From Sodiomyces alkalinus F11 (Eukaryota > Ascomycota > Sordariomycetes > Glomerellales > Plectosphaerellaceae): 64,000 bases of DNA. A program made the translations under genes and the position numbers. The notes under the pieces were generated by a model. That model did not search any database and was not told where the DNA came from. It saw nothing but the letters and a program-made list of their open reading frames with translations. Below are positions 33,596 through 44,817 of the stretch, one piece after another. Every line of letters begins with the position of its first letter. The first letter of the stretch is position 1. The DNA is taken from positions 62,001 to 126,000 of the forward strand of contig NW_021167090.1 in the NCBI RefSeq assembly GCF_003711515.1. The letters are read 5' to 3'.

Positions 33596-34742
33596 ATGTC
33601 TGCCCTAATAAGAAGTACTGTGGCAAGGTCGTGTGCTTCGGCCCTGCGAGGCACGCGACCGTTAGCCAACACCATCAGACCTCTGTACTCCCTTTTGACG
33701 CAACACAACCCCACTCGGTACAACCACCCGCGATGGAGTTCGCATTCCCCCATGGGCACGCCCTCGGCAACGCCCCGTAAGAAGGTGACGTTGGGCACAC
33801 TGCGCAGCCTGTACAAGAAGGGGGAGCCCATCACGGTCATCACGGCGCACGACTTCCCCAGCGCCTACGTCGGGGATACCGCCGGCATGGACATGATCCT
33901 CGTCGGCGACAGTTTGGCGATGGTTGCGCTGGGCATGGAGGACACGAGTGAAGTTGTGCTGGAGGAGATGCTGTTGCATTGTCGGTCCGTCGCTCGAGCC
34001 ACCAAGGCCGCCTTTACGGTGCGTAAAAGACGCCCAGAACCCGCTCTCCCCCCTTCTTTCCTTCTTTTCCTTTTTTTTTTCTGGTTTTTTTTTTGTTTTT
34101 TTTTTGTTTTGCTAACTTGACAAACTCCAGGTCGGTGACTTGCCGATGGGCACATACGAGATTTCGCCTGAGCAAGCATTGGAGACGGCCATTCGGTTCA
34201 TTAAGGAGGGCCGAGTGCAATCTGTCAAGCTTGAGGGAGGCAAGGAGATGGCGCCGACGATCCGCAAGATCACCTCAGCCGGCATTCCGGTCCTCGGCCA
34301 CGTCGGACTCACGCCGCAACGGCAAAATGCTCTAGGAGGGTTCCGAGTGCAGGGTAAGACATCCAAGGGGGCCATGAAGGTCTTGGAGGACGCGCTCGCG
34401 GTACAGGAAGCCGGGGCGTACGCTATGGTGCTGGAGGCGGTGCCAGCCGAGGTAGCCGCGCTGGTAACGGAGAAGCTGTCAATACCCACGATCGGCATCG
34501 GGGCCGGGAATGGGTGCGCGGGCCAGGTGCTCGTGCAAGTGGACATGACGGGTAATTTCCCGCCAGGCAGGTTCCTCCCCAAGTTCGTTAAAAAGTATGG
34601 CGATGTCTGGGGCGAGAGCTTTCGCGCTATCGAAGCGTATCGGGATGAGGTCAAGACCCGGCAGTATCCTGCACCGGAGCACACATATCCAATCTCGAAG
34701 GATGAACTGGAGGCTTTCCAAAGGGCGGTGGAAAAGCTATGA
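33596..34742 (+). CDS. panB: Ketopantoate hydroxymethyltransferase (pantothenate synthesis)
   Basis: Two exons are inferred, 33596-34018 and 34131-34742 (344 aa), joined in phase 0. The intron is very T-rich and ends with a clear GCTAAC branch site. The enzyme adds a hydroxymethyl group from methylene-tetrahydrofolate to 2-oxoisovalerate, giving ketopantoate, the first committed step of pantothenate and CoA synthesis. Hallmarks are ITVITAHDFPSAYVGD, MILVGDSLAMVALGMEDT, VGDLPMGTYE, VKLEGGKE, GHVGLTPQ and IPTIGIGAGNGCAGQVLV. The first 50 residues are Arg/Ser/Ala-rich with few acids, which suits a mitochondrial presequence. The length is close to panB of Aspergillus. The gene converges on atg12 with only about 280 nt between the stop codons. 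Confidence 0.95.
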
Positions 34743-35025
34743 ACTGGGCTGTCAATGAAGGTACTGGGAGGGTTCAAAAGGAGTTGGATGGGGTGGTAAT
34801 GATGGGGCACGAAGGCAGGGAAGATAAGGGTCACTTACAACAAACAGGTGTTCGGACATGATGGGCGGCATCATGGAGCATCAAGCATGAAGCGAAGCAT
34901 CCATGCAGCACATGATTTCTTTTTCAAAGTTTTGTTTTTGGGATACCATTCTGCTTCATATATCTCGGTCTTTTTTGCCGATGGATGGGACAGGATAGAC
35001 TTGTTTTCTCGTCCGCGTTCTATTC

Positions 35026-35531
35026 TCAGCCAAAGGCCGGAGTCATAGAATAGGATACGATAAGTTGATCATTCATATCCTTGAAGCACTTTCGACAGCA
35101 GTCCCTTGTCAGTACTCATTCCAGCTACGCACAAATGACCGTAGTATCACAAGGGGCAGATAAAGACATACGGAGTGCAGGTTCCCAATGACCTCGTCAA
35201 GAGAAGGAGCGAAGGCGCTGTTGATGTAGAGGAACACGCTGTCGGTGTCTTGGACTTTGAGGCGCCTTCTGAGCCAGGAGACGACAGCTTCAAATTTCTG
35301 GGTGGAGCTGATCTTGAAAGTAGCGCGGGCGAGAGCTGGGGCGTTGCCGATGGGTTTAAAGTGAACGATGACCTTTTCTTGGGGGAACCGGACGGCGGAA
35401 GCAAGTGCGGCGGCGACATCTCGGGGCTGGGCGGTCAAGATGGCGGAGGCGGTCATGGTCAAGGGAATACCCGGAGATGATGACCTATCCGTGATTCCGA
35501 AGTCGGGCGGGGATGGAGGATCGGAAGCCAT
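35026..35531 (-). CDS. atg12: Autophagy ubiquitin-like protein Atg12
   Basis: Two exons are inferred, 35531-35172 and 35088-35026 (140 aa), joined in phase 0 by an 83-nt intron. The conserved run KVIVHFKPIGNAP starts the ubiquitin-like fold. It continues with [24 protein letters not shown] and ends QLIVSYSMTPAFG with the C-terminal glycine that is conjugated to Atg5. The Atg12-Atg5 conjugate with Atg16 acts as the E3-like factor for Atg8 lipidation on the phagophore. The N-terminal 45 residues are Pro/Ser-rich and variable, as usual. It is divergent from the PAL gene and convergent with panB. Confidence 0.95.
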
Positions 35532-36633
35532 AGTGTTTATGTGGGTGACTTGATGAACTTGTTGGAAGAGGGATCGCGACGCGTGTTAGGACGTCGTGAG
35601 GGGAGGGCCTGATGCGTGAGAGCTGAATAGCTGGCCTGGGATTGATGGGACTCGAAACACTTGTTGGGCACTAGTATTATATTATGCTATACTCGACAGA
35701 AATCCGGATTTTAATAGAGCATGTGTGCTGAGGAAGATGTAGAACAGAGCAGGTGACGATCTGGGTACGGTAGCAGTCGATGGAGGAAGGGTTGATGGTG
35801 AGAGGGAGGAGAACATGAATGAGGTATGTCAGGTTAGGTACCTTAGGTAGTTCAGCAGGGGGTTGTACAGTGGTTACAACGTATACCTTACGTACCTAAA
35901 GTACATTAACCTGCAGGTACTATCACCTATTCGAGGACCCACTATGACACATGCTACCCGATCACAGCACAGGACACACGGCGGTGAGAGGTCAGAACGT
36001 CGCTCGGACTCGTTTCTTTTCAGCGCGTAGCTGATTTATTATTCAACTTCGAACACGCTTTACTTTTACTCTATCACTACCATCAACTTGTCCACGTCTT
36101 ATAAGCATACATATTAAAACCTCGGATATAATAGAGATTTGTTCCAAGGAGCCTCAGACATTCTCTATTAAAGGGGAGTAGATCATCATACAAATGCGCC
36201 AATCTCCAAGTCGTCGATTTCCTCTTCCACTTACTTCCGCTTCATCCGAGTGGCTACCCCTGGATCTTTCATAGCCATCTCAGACACATCATATCGACGT
36301 GGCTTGTCTTGGTTCACGCCTTAGGCCTCAAGTCAACCAGGGGTCTCAAAAGCAAAAGAGAAACAAGAAGCAGAGGAAAAAAAGAAAAGAAAAAAGATAG
36401 GGGGTTTATTCGCACAATTCTCTGTTCGCTTTCCCACTTCTGTCCGTCCTCACTCTGCCCTTGACTTCTCGACTTCGACCCAGAGGAAGAAGACGTCGTA
36501 AGTAAAGACGCGGCTTAGATGAAGGCGTGATATCCACCGTCGCAATCCTCGGCGTCTAGGCACTCATATGTCCATAGGTACTCATACCGCCTCTACCCTA
36601 CAGCAACACATTCCGTAATAAGCCTGCTCCAGT
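35532..36633. other. Divergent intergenic, atg12 and PAL
   Basis: No gene was seen in 1.1 kb. GTTAGGTACCTTAGGTAG-like sequence is at about 35833-35850. CT-rich stretches at 36415-36480 lie in the presumed PAL leader. Confidence 0.4.
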
Positions 36634-38862
36634 ATGTTACGTGCTACCGATATCCAGTCCAGGACACCTCCTCTAGGTTTCACGTTCACTGTTTATGAGA
36701 CGTGGAAAAAGCTTCAGGGTCTCAAGGTCAGAGGCGCTTCACTCGACATTGACGGTTGCTCTCTCGATATCCCTTCTGTCGTCGCCGCGGCTTGGCATGG
36801 ACTCGCGCCTAACATCAAAGCCGATCCCCTTCTCAGACGCCGTCTCCAGGACAGCATTCGCGTCCTCAACCGTCATCTCGAGAATGGCTGGATCATCTAC
36901 GGCGTCAACACGGGCTTTGGCGGTAGTGCCGACTCCCGCACGGAACAGTTGAACAAGCTCCAAGTCGCCCTCCTCCAACATACCCAGAGTGCCATCATCA
37001 CCTCCGACGACAAGGCCGGTCGTACCGATCGAGATGGCCAGTCTCACGTCATCCCAGTTTCCTGGGTAAAAGCCGCCATCCTGATACGCGCGAACCAGAA
37101 CCTACGAGGTCACAGTGCTGTCCGATTGGAGGTCATCGACAAGCTGCTTCAGCTGTTGTACCACGACATCACGCCTCTGGTCCCCCTCCGCGGCACCATC
37201 TCCGCCTCGGGTGACCTCATGCCCCTTTCCTACATCGCTGGCACCTTGACCGGGAACCCCGACATCTTCGTCCGTCTCGGCAGCGACTCCGACTCCGACT
37301 CCCACGCCACCGGCCACCGCATCGTTTCGTCTCAGGTCGCCCTCGAGACCAAGGGCCTCACTCCCGTCGAGCTGGGCCCCAAGGAAGGCCTCGGTCTCAT
37401 CAACGGCACAGCCCCGTCCGCCGCCCTAGCCGCCCTCGTGCTCCACCAGGCACACCAGCTTGCCCTTCTGGCCCAGTCCCTGACCGCCTTCACCGCAGAG
37501 TGTCTCTCGGGCAACGTCGAGTGGTCTAACGACTTCATTCAAGCCATACGTCCGCACCCGGGCCAGCAAGAGGCCGCTCGGACCATCAGAGCCCTGCTAG
37601 GGGGCTCAACTTTCGTCGTCGGGCTCAACGGCGAGGACAAAAGGCGCACGGGCGACGGCCTCTGGCAAGACCGCTATTCGACCCGTACCGCGCCGCAATG
37701 GATCGGCCCCTACCTGGAAGACCTCCTCCAAGCCCGGCGCCAAGTCGAGCTGGAGCTGAACTCGACGTGCGACAACCCGGTCATCGAAGCGGATAAGAAT
37801 GAAGTCTACTCGGGCGGCAACTTCCAGGCCACCGTCATCACTTCCGCCATGGACAAGACCAAGTCGGCCCTCGTCATGATCGGCCGCATGCTCTTCGCCC
37901 AGTGCACCGAGCTCATCGACCCGGCCCTGAACAACGGCCTCGACGCTAACCTCGTCTTCGGCGACCCCCACGACTCGTACACCATGAAGGGCCTCGACGT
38001 GAACATGGCTGCCTACATGTCCGAGCTCGCCGCCCTCGCCCACCCCGTCTCCGCCCACGTCCTGCCCGCCGAGATGCGTAACCAGTCCATCAACTCGCTC
38101 GCCTTCCTCTCCGCCCGCCGCACTGCCGAGGCCCTCGACCTCCTTGCCCATATATGCGCCGCCCACCTGTACGTCTGCTGCCAGGCCGTCGACCTGCGCC
38201 ACTACCACCGTCGCTTCCTCGCCCACCATGTTCTTCACCTGGCCCTTGAACCCTCTTCCTCCCCCTCGTCGTCATTATCCTCCCTGGGCTTATCGCCAGA
38301 AACACGCGCCAGTCTCTGCCGCGACCTACGGGATCTGCTAGTCCGCAGATGGCACGAGGCGAACAGAATAGGGCACATCGAACGATGCAAGCACGTCGCC
38401 TCGGACCTCGCCTCATTCATTCTCACCACCACCGTCGAACAAAAGGAAGGTATCGACCCCGTCACCGTCGCCCAGGCCGTCATCTCCTTCCAGAAGACGC
38501 TGCATCGGGACATGCAAAGCTGGGTCACTGACCCGGTCAACGATCCTGATCCTCCTCCTCCTTCTTCTTCTTTTGCTACTGCTACTGCTACTGCTACTGC
38601 TACGACGACTCCCGGAATCAAAATACCCGAGGGCTTGGGCCGGGGTGCAAGTGAGTTATATCGTGTCGTTCGCGGCCTTCTCGGTGTTGGGTTCCACCGC
38701 GGTCTCAGGGGCAGCAGCACCATCCAGGACAGCGGCGTAGGAAAGACCATCGGCACCGACGTCAGTACCATCTACGAGGCGATTCGCGACGAGACAGTCA
38801 TGGATACACTGATGCCCCTATTCGCTGACTTTGGGGATGCATATCCAGATGCATGTACCTAA
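36634..38862 (+). CDS. Phenylalanine (possibly tyrosine) ammonia-lyase
   Basis: This is a single exon of 742 aa starting at ATG 36634. It is an aromatic amino-acid lyase. The MIO cofactor triad A191-S192-G193 lies in GTISASGDLMPLSYIAG. The catalytic tyrosine is Y89 in IIYGVNTGFGGSADSR. Conserved EGLGLINGTAPSAALAAL and NEVYSGGNFQA blocks are present. It should convert L-Phe to trans-cinnamate and ammonia, feeding phenylpropanoid-type or catabolic routes. The residue pair that tunes substrate reads His-Thr (H116, LLQHTQ). The His matches yeast-type enzymes that accept Tyr as well, so mixed PAL/TAL activity is possible. Near the C-terminus a Pro/Ser run and an Ala-Thr repeat encoded by (GCTACT)n at 38574-38603 form a low-complexity insert. 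A perfect hairpin follows the stop almost immediately. Confidence 0.92.
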   Translation: MLRATDIQSRTPPLGFTFTVYETWKKLQGLKVRGASLDIDGCSLDIPSVVAAAWHGLAPNIKADPLLRRRLQDSIRVLNRHLENGWIIYGVNTGFGGSADSRTEQLNKLQVALLQHTQSAIITSDDKAGRTDRDGQSHVIPVSWVKAAILIRANQNLRGHSAVRLEVIDKLLQLLYHDITPLVPLRGTISASGDLMPLSYIAGTLTGNPDIFVRLGSDSDSDSHATGHRIVSSQVALETKGLTPVELGPKEGLGLINGTAPSAALAALVLHQAHQLALLAQSLTAFTAECLSGNVEWSNDFIQAIRPHPGQQEAARTIRALLGGSTFVVGLNGEDKRRTGDGLWQDRYSTRTAPQWIGPYLEDLLQARRQVELELNSTCDNPVIEADKNEVYSGGNFQATVITSAMDKTKSALVMIGRMLFAQCTELIDPALNNGLDANLVFGDPHDSYTMKGLDVNMAAYMSELAALAHPVSAHVLPAEMRNQSINSLAFLSARRTAEALDLLAHICAAHLYVCCQAVDLRHYHRRFLAHHVLHLALEPSSSPSSSLSSLGLSPETRASLCRDLRDLLVRRWHEANRIGHIERCKHVASDLASFILTTTVEQKEGIDPVTVAQAVISFQKTLHRDMQSWVTDPVNDPDPPPPSSSFATATATATATTTPGIKIPEGLGRGASELYRVVRGLLGVGFHRGLRGSSTIQDSGVGKTIGTDVSTIYEAIRDETVMDTLMPLFADFGDAYPDACT
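38574..38603 (+). repeat. (GCTACT)5 coding microsatellite in PAL
   Basis: Five hexanucleotide units encode an Ala-Thr repeat within a variable C-terminal insert of the ammonia-lyase. The length probably varies among strains. Confidence 0.8.
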
Positions 38863-38864
38863 AG

Positions 38865-38904
38865 AGGGACAAAGAAAAAAGCAGCAGCTTTTTTCTTTGT
38901 CCCT
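38865..38904 (+). other. Perfect 18-bp inverted repeat with 4-nt loop after the PAL stop
   Basis: The left arm AGGGACAAAGAAAAAAGC (38865-38882) and right arm 38887-38904 are exact reverse complements, separated by AGCA. The hairpin starts two bases past the PAL stop codon and would form in the 3' UTR of the mRNA. A role in 3' end formation or mRNA stability is inferred only. Confidence 0.85.
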
Positions 38905-39010
38905 TTCCTTTGACCATCCTCCTTCTCTTGGTCTCCCCTCCCCATCAGAAGAACCTGTAATATTATTCTATGTATGCGTATGGAATGGGACAGATAGCCG
39001 TAGATGAGAG

Positions 39011-39057
39011 GAGCTTAGATGAGCTTAGATGAGCTTAGATGAGCTTAGATGAGCTTA
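39011..39057. repeat. 10-bp tandem repeat, about 4.7 copies
   Basis: The unit GAGCTTAGAT repeats without error four times, followed by GAGCTTA. It lies about 150 nt downstream of the PAL stop. Confidence 0.9.
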
Positions 39058-40028
39058 AGACATACAACGTAGTCCAAGCGACCGATAGATGCAAATCTGG
39101 CTGTGATCTTCAACTTTCAGCCCTTTCTTTTTTTCTCTTCCTTTTTGGGTATTCGTCTTTCTTTGCTCAGGGACTGAAAGTAGAGGCGCGTGATGATGGA
39201 CAGCCATGAAACCAAGCAACTCAGAAAGATTCAGGTTTACTTCATTCGTGTGTAAGATACAGATCCCGATACTGTTTTGTAAACCAGTCGGTAAATCTAT
39301 ACGAAGCTCCACCGGCCCTCGAGGCGAAACGATCATCATAGATCTCGTTCTCGAACCCCTTCCAACTGGCCCTTGTGCGGCACACCCGATGCCTACACTC
39401 GATGCCGGCGACATCATCCCAGAAACCCTCAATTCTCCCAACCAGCGGGCTGCCATACCCGTTCCCCCACCCCGTTTCCTCATACCAAGTTCGCAACATG
39501 CATACCCGAAAGCCCTGAACAGAGAAAGTCGAGAGAAGTGAAGAAAATAAGAGCCCCCCAAGAAACCCCGGAGAATGAATCGGCCCCGAAAACCTGGGGT
39601 ATAAATGTAAATGCTTCATGCCCTGCGCCTTTATGTCCATGCCATGCGTTCAGTGCCTGTCCGCTTGGGAGAAATCCGGAAAAGAAGCGACCGAAGAAAA
39701 AAATTATAATCCAGAGAAAGAAAGGAAACCTTGAAGAGATTTCGGGCTGAACCCGAGGCGCACCGCTGGCTATGCAGGAAGCAGAAGCAGCTGTGTATGG
39801 CTCGCAAAAGAAGAAAGATCGAAGAGAGGGCAGAAAAGAGGATCGATGGCATTTCGTTGCGTGCTTTCGGTGGATGGCATGAAAAGTAGGTTCGTGGTCG
39901 GGCACGCCCACAAGGGACGGAGTCGAGTGTCAGAAACGTCGGATGTCTTGGTTCGTCGATCATCGATCGCAGTGGCCTGCAAGTTGAAGGCCGGGCATCC
40001 AAGCAGTTGTTAAGAAGAACAGCCCGGC

Positions 40029-42219
40029 CTACCGATGGATATCCTCCATGTCACCGAAATTGAATTTGGGAACCCGCTTTAGCTGTGCCAACAGCTCGTC
40101 CAGCTCGCACCAGTTCTCGTCGTTTTCGGCAAACTTGCGATGCTTGCGAGAGAGGATATGCTGGGGCAAAAAAACCCATGTCAGCATTATGGAGAGAACA
40201 CCCAGCCCCACAAGGGCTGATGGAGTGGCCAAGTCTCTTACCTCGTCAAAGTCCCTGAACTTATCCTGGCAATTCTCACAGTAGCCAGGCTTGAGATCAC
40301 GTTTGCTCTTCTGTGCAGGAGCTGCTGTTTGCATCTTGGTGGTGCGAGCATTTTTCAGTTCGCCGCCGCCCTTCCCGGCGTCCTCCTCGATGAGTTCCAG
40401 CTTACGGCTCGTGGCGCGAGTCGTGCCCGTCGATCTGCTAGATGCGACATCCAGGCTCAACTCAGGCCGACGAGAGCTCATCTCGTGCGAGTTGGAGGCG
40501 CCGCGTTGAAGAACTTGTCGCTGAAGCCCATGTACTTCCTTGCTCGTTCCTGCCTTGGCGGCACCAATGCCGGACGCCGACGAGATCATCTGAGACCGGA
40601 TGGCCGAAGTGATGTTCGACGGCTGAACACCCGACGCGACCGGCTCGCCCGCCAAGAGACGGCCAGCTGGCGCTCGACTCGTGAACCCCGTTTGAGGGGC
40701 GGCGTCGGCCTGTTTGAGATTGAGCGGCTGAAATATCATTTCAGCCGGCTTGACCTCGGTGCGGGCTGCGAGGTTGGGGCCGTCCTGCATCTCGCCCAGG
40801 GTGCGCTTCGCGCCGATGACGGGCTTGGGAGCTGTCGGCTCACGAGACTGCAAGGGTGCGGCGGTCGCACGAGACTCGGCAGCCCGTTTGTTGGCTGCAC
40901 GTTCCTTTTCTTGCGCCCGGGCCATTCGAGACTCCCTATCCTGGGGGCTGACTTCCTCGACAAAGGGACACCGACCTTCGGTGACCGTACGGAACTGGGG
41001 CCATTCGCCTTCGTATTTCTGGTTCACCCTTGGGTATTCTCTCACCATGATGGGCTTCTGCTTCTCATCGATATCGTAGACATAGATGTGAGGGCCCTTG
41101 AAGTGAACCAGCTCCCGGGTGGCAACAGTCGGATCACGGTCTGAGGGACCATTGAGACGTTCGTGCTGTAGAAGCTTGGACAACTTGGGCTCCTCACCCG
41201 GCCTTCTACTGCCTAGGGCGTGACGGGAGGTTGCGTCTCCCCTGACGCCTTGTACAGCAGCGTACGGATCCGGCTGCAGTAGAATATCCAGCATTCTCTG
41301 AAATTTCTCGAGAGGCCAGATCTTCTTTCCCATTTCACGGGCTTTGAAGAGCATGTCATTGTTCCGGACAGTCCTGGGGCGCCGAACGCCGTCGTCTTGA
41401 GGGTGGGGATGAGCACGTCTCGAAGCCGTATCGAACAAACGGCGCCTTGGGTCTGTTGAGCGATCGAGGAGAAGAGATGGGTTGATTGTTTGAGGCTGCT
41501 CTTCCGGGCAGGCCTCTTCGCGAAGGGCTGCCTGAGCAATATCCTGTTCGGTCGGAACCGGCCGGGTCGTGACAACATGCGTGATGTTGTTCGAGAAAAA
41601 TCGTTCCTCACGCTGCATATATAAGAAAAAAAAACCCGTTAGTAACTTGTATTTGACACTAAAAAAAAACGTGTGCCGCCTAGATACAAGATCTGTTTCG
41701 AAGTAGAGGCAGACTACTCACAGCACCCAGACTAGTAGCCTGTTTCGACAACTTGGCCCTAAGATCTTCCGAGATGCTCTCAAAGTAAAAGACCATTTTG
41801 GGGAAACGAGCAAGGTACTCGTTCTGCCATTGGCGGATCCTTTCGATATTCGCATCGTGTTGCAGGGGGGCATGTTGAACGGGTTTTACACTGGTAGTGG
41901 CTGACGTGGTAGTAGTAGATGTAGTCGAGCGAGTAATACGCTGGGGAAGCGTCCTGTTGACACTGAGTTTGGAGGGAGAACGAAGCTGACGTTGGGAACC
42001 ACCATCAAGCATCTGTTTCTTCAATGGGGGAGGTTGGCCGTACAACTCCTCACGTTGGATGGTGGCATGGGAACGCTTTTGCTTGGCCTGGGCCAAAGTC
42101 GAAGCACCTCGCAATGGTGAGTTGGCAACATTGGGATTGTTGGACAAGGGAGTCCGTCTCGTGCTTGTCGACATGGCGGAGAAGGGGTCATGAGAGGACG
42201 ATAGAGATATGGTTGCCAT
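40029..42219 (-). CDS. dbf4: Dbf4/NimO-type regulatory subunit of Cdc7 kinase
   Basis: Three exons are inferred, 42219-41722, 41612-40242 and 40160-40029 (666 aa); all joins are phase 0. Motif N is a BRCT-like stretch (ARFPKMVFYFESISEDLRAKL...FFSNNITHVVTTRPVP). Motif M contains HIYVYDIDEKQKPIMVREYP. Motif C is a CCHH zinc finger (YCENCQDKFRDFDE then HILSRKHRKFAE), and intron 2 splits it. Dbf4 activates the Cdc7 kinase, which phosphorylates MCM helicase to start DNA replication; the Aspergillus homologue is NimO. An alternative in-frame ATG at 42174 opens MSTSTRRTPLSNNPN, which looks more like related proteins, so the first 15 residues are doubtful. The gene is divergent from icp55. Confidence 0.9.
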
Positions 42220-43234
42220 AAAAATGCCCAATCAGAAATACTGTTTGGGTGAGAAGGAAGAAGAGAGAGAGAACGGTGGGATATAAGGGCCGCGTGAAGA
42301 AGGTGAAGACGTCCTTCTATGTATGTATGTAGTGTGTGTGACAGAGGGGATTTTGGGTGGAAGCTCTCTCTCCCTCTCTCTCTCTCCCTGGGTGGGTGGT
42401 GGGTGGGCACGCGTGTGGAGGCCAACACGTCTCGACCGCGTACTCACTCGAACATGCACGAAGGGGGTCAAGAAAGCATTGAGAATAGAGAAAGGACGCC
42501 TGACAGACCAGACAGCCTAAAGGGGAAGAATGGGGGAGCAATTAGGAGGGTATGCAAGTCGAGCTCGGTCTATGGTGGTGGGAGGGAAGGTTGACTGTTG
42601 AAGTGGGAGGAAGAGCTGTAGGAAGTTTGGTCGTCAACGTTTTGGTGTGTTCGGGAAGCGCGTGTATTGGGAGCCCCACTTAATCGGTTGGAGAACAGAA
42701 CAACAGCGCTAATCCCCGTTGGGCAGACCAGACAACATGCACGGGCCACATTCCGCTCCAGCAACCGCCTAAAAGGGAACCAAGCCGGTCCGGGGTTACC
42801 TTAAGCCGCTGTGGGGTTGGCTCCACCACACTGTAATACACTGTAATTCGTGATTATCAGCAAGTCTTCAGGGCGCTTTGCAGCGACCCCCTTCACGTCA
42901 TGTCGCTGTAGCTACAGCGCTTGTCGGGCCAAAAAATCACCGTTGTCAGCGCCGGTCAACGCCCCCCTTGACATCTTCCTTGATCACCATTCTGTGGCAA
43001 CGCTGTATTATACTGTCCCGCCCGAGCGAAAACTTGATATTTCCACCGAGGGATGCAAGACAGCACGACGAGGATCGAGGCCCGACCAACATACTCCTGA
43101 GCCACCAATCTCAGAGGAACAAACAAAGCCGCTGGGGGGAGTCTCCTTCTGGTGGTCCTGGCTCGTTCTGGCATCTCATTATCGTCGTCCTTGCCTTCGG
43201 TCCCTCTACCTTGAGGCTCCCTGCCTTGCTCATC
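42220..43234. other. Divergent intergenic, Dbf4 and Icp55
   Basis: This is about 1 kb of promoter sequence for both genes. CT-rich microsatellite lies at 42363-42388 (Dbf4 leader). No gene was seen. Confidence 0.45.
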
Positions 43235-44817
43235 ATGAGCTTCGCGGGTCCAGCTCGTTGTAGCCGACAAAGCTTGAAGAAGCTTACTCTCGCTGTCTCT
43301 CGCTTTGCCCAACCTCGAAGTCGAGTCGCTCAACGGCATATCAATAACTCTCCATGTCGAAGTTATGCGTCAATATCAGCCGCCGATATGCAGTTCGGCC
43401 AACCGGTCCATGAGACGCACCCTCATATTCTAAAACCCAGTGAAAGTGAGTTGTCGTCACCGCGAGCATGGCCACGAGCGTTCTCTGTGTCCGTATATCT
43501 CAGTTCTTACTGTCGTCCTTTCGCCTAGTCACCCCCGGTATCACCGCCCAGGAATACTGGGACCGTCGAGCGAGCCTTGCCCATCGCCTACCCGAAGGTG
43601 CCGTTGCCGTCCTCACGGCCGCTGACGTCAAGTACCGCTCGGGAGCCGTCTTCCACGCCTTTCGCCAAGAAAGCAACTTCCTGTATCTCACCGGTTGGAA
43701 CGAGCCCGAATCTGTGGCCGTCATCCGCAACACGGGCAAGGAATGGTGTGACTTTGCATTTCATCTTTTCTGTCAGCCGAAGGACCCGGCCGTCGAGCAA
43801 TGGAACGGGCCGCGCAACGGCGTTCAGGCCGCCATTGATATCTTCAACGCCGACCACGCCGCCGATATCAATCGCATCGACATCATTCTACCCGATCTAC
43901 TCAAGGGAGCCTCCCAGGTCTTTGCCGACATGGGTGAGCCGGGCCGTGCTGGTTCGGAAAGCAGCACTTGGTCTCGCCTCCGCCGGTCCGGCACCTCCCC
44001 CGGGTGGCCTTCGGCCATCTCCGCCCTCTACCCGCACATGAACGCCCTGCGGGCCATCAAATCACCCGCCGAGATAGCGAACATGCGAAAAGCGGGCCAG
44101 ATCTCCGGCCGTGTCATTACGGACGCTATGCGCCGCCCCTGGACCAGCGAAAAGGACCTCCACGCCTTCCTGGACTACCGCTTCACCGTCGGCGGCTGCG
44201 ACGGGCCCGCCTACATCCCCGTCGTCGGCGGCGGGCGCAACGGCCTCTGCATCCACTATGTATTGAACAACGCCCCCCTCCACCCCGGCGAAACGGTCCT
44301 CATCGACGCCGGAGGCGAGTACGGTACCTACGTGACTGACATCTCTCGCGCCTGGCCCCTGGACGGTCGTTTCACCCCCGCCCAGCGCGACCTTTACGAA
44401 GCCGTCCTCCGGGTCCAGCGCGACTCGGTCGCCCTCTGCCGCGCCAACGCCAACCTCTCCCTGGATGACATCCACGGACGCACCGCCGCCAGCCTCCTGC
44501 AAGAGCTCCGCGACCTCGGCTTCGACGGCCTGACGCAGCGCGACCTCGACCGCCTCTTCCCCCACCACGTCGGCCACTACATCGGGCTCGACATTCACGA
44601 TGTCCCTGGCTATGGACGCCGAGTCCCGCTCCAGTCGGGCCACTGCGTCACCATCGAGCCGGGCATCTACGTCCCCGACGAGGATAGGTGGCCGAAGCAC
44701 TTCCGCGGCATGGCGGTCCGCATTGAGGACAGCATCTGCGTAGACGAGACGTCGCCTCTCATTTTGACGACCGAGGCGGTCAAGGAGGTGGCCGATATCG
44801 AAGCCTTGCGTGACTAA
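43235..44817 (+). CDS. icp55: Mitochondrial intermediate-cleaving aminopeptidase Icp55 (aminopeptidase P family)
   Basis: Two exons are inferred, 43235-43445 and 43529-44817 (499 aa); the split codon A|TC gives LKPSEITPGITAQEY, the family's entry motif. The metal ligands of the pita-bread fold are visible: LIDAGGEYGTYVTDISRAW (two Asp), HHVGHYIGLDIHD (His), VTIEPGIY (Glu) and VRIEDSI (Glu). The N-terminus is rich in Ser, Arg and Gln and poor in acids, fitting a mitochondrial presequence. In yeast Icp55 removes one residue after the processing peptidase, stabilising imported proteins under the N-end rule. A general Xaa-Pro aminopeptidase is the alternative, but EITPGI and the presequence favour Icp55. 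Confidence 0.9.

Larger units (their letters stand above)
38863..40028. other. Intergenic between PAL and Dbf4 genes
   Basis: The genes converge here. The stretch contains the PAL 3' hairpin at 38865-38904 and a 10-bp tandem repeat at 39011-39057. Open frames on both strands over 39055-40002 match nothing I know. Confidence 0.45.

Noticed and set aside
37606..38238. 210-codon open frame opposite PAL
   Set aside because: Antisense shadow of a well-supported lyase; composition is Val/Glu/Gly-rich and no domain is seen.
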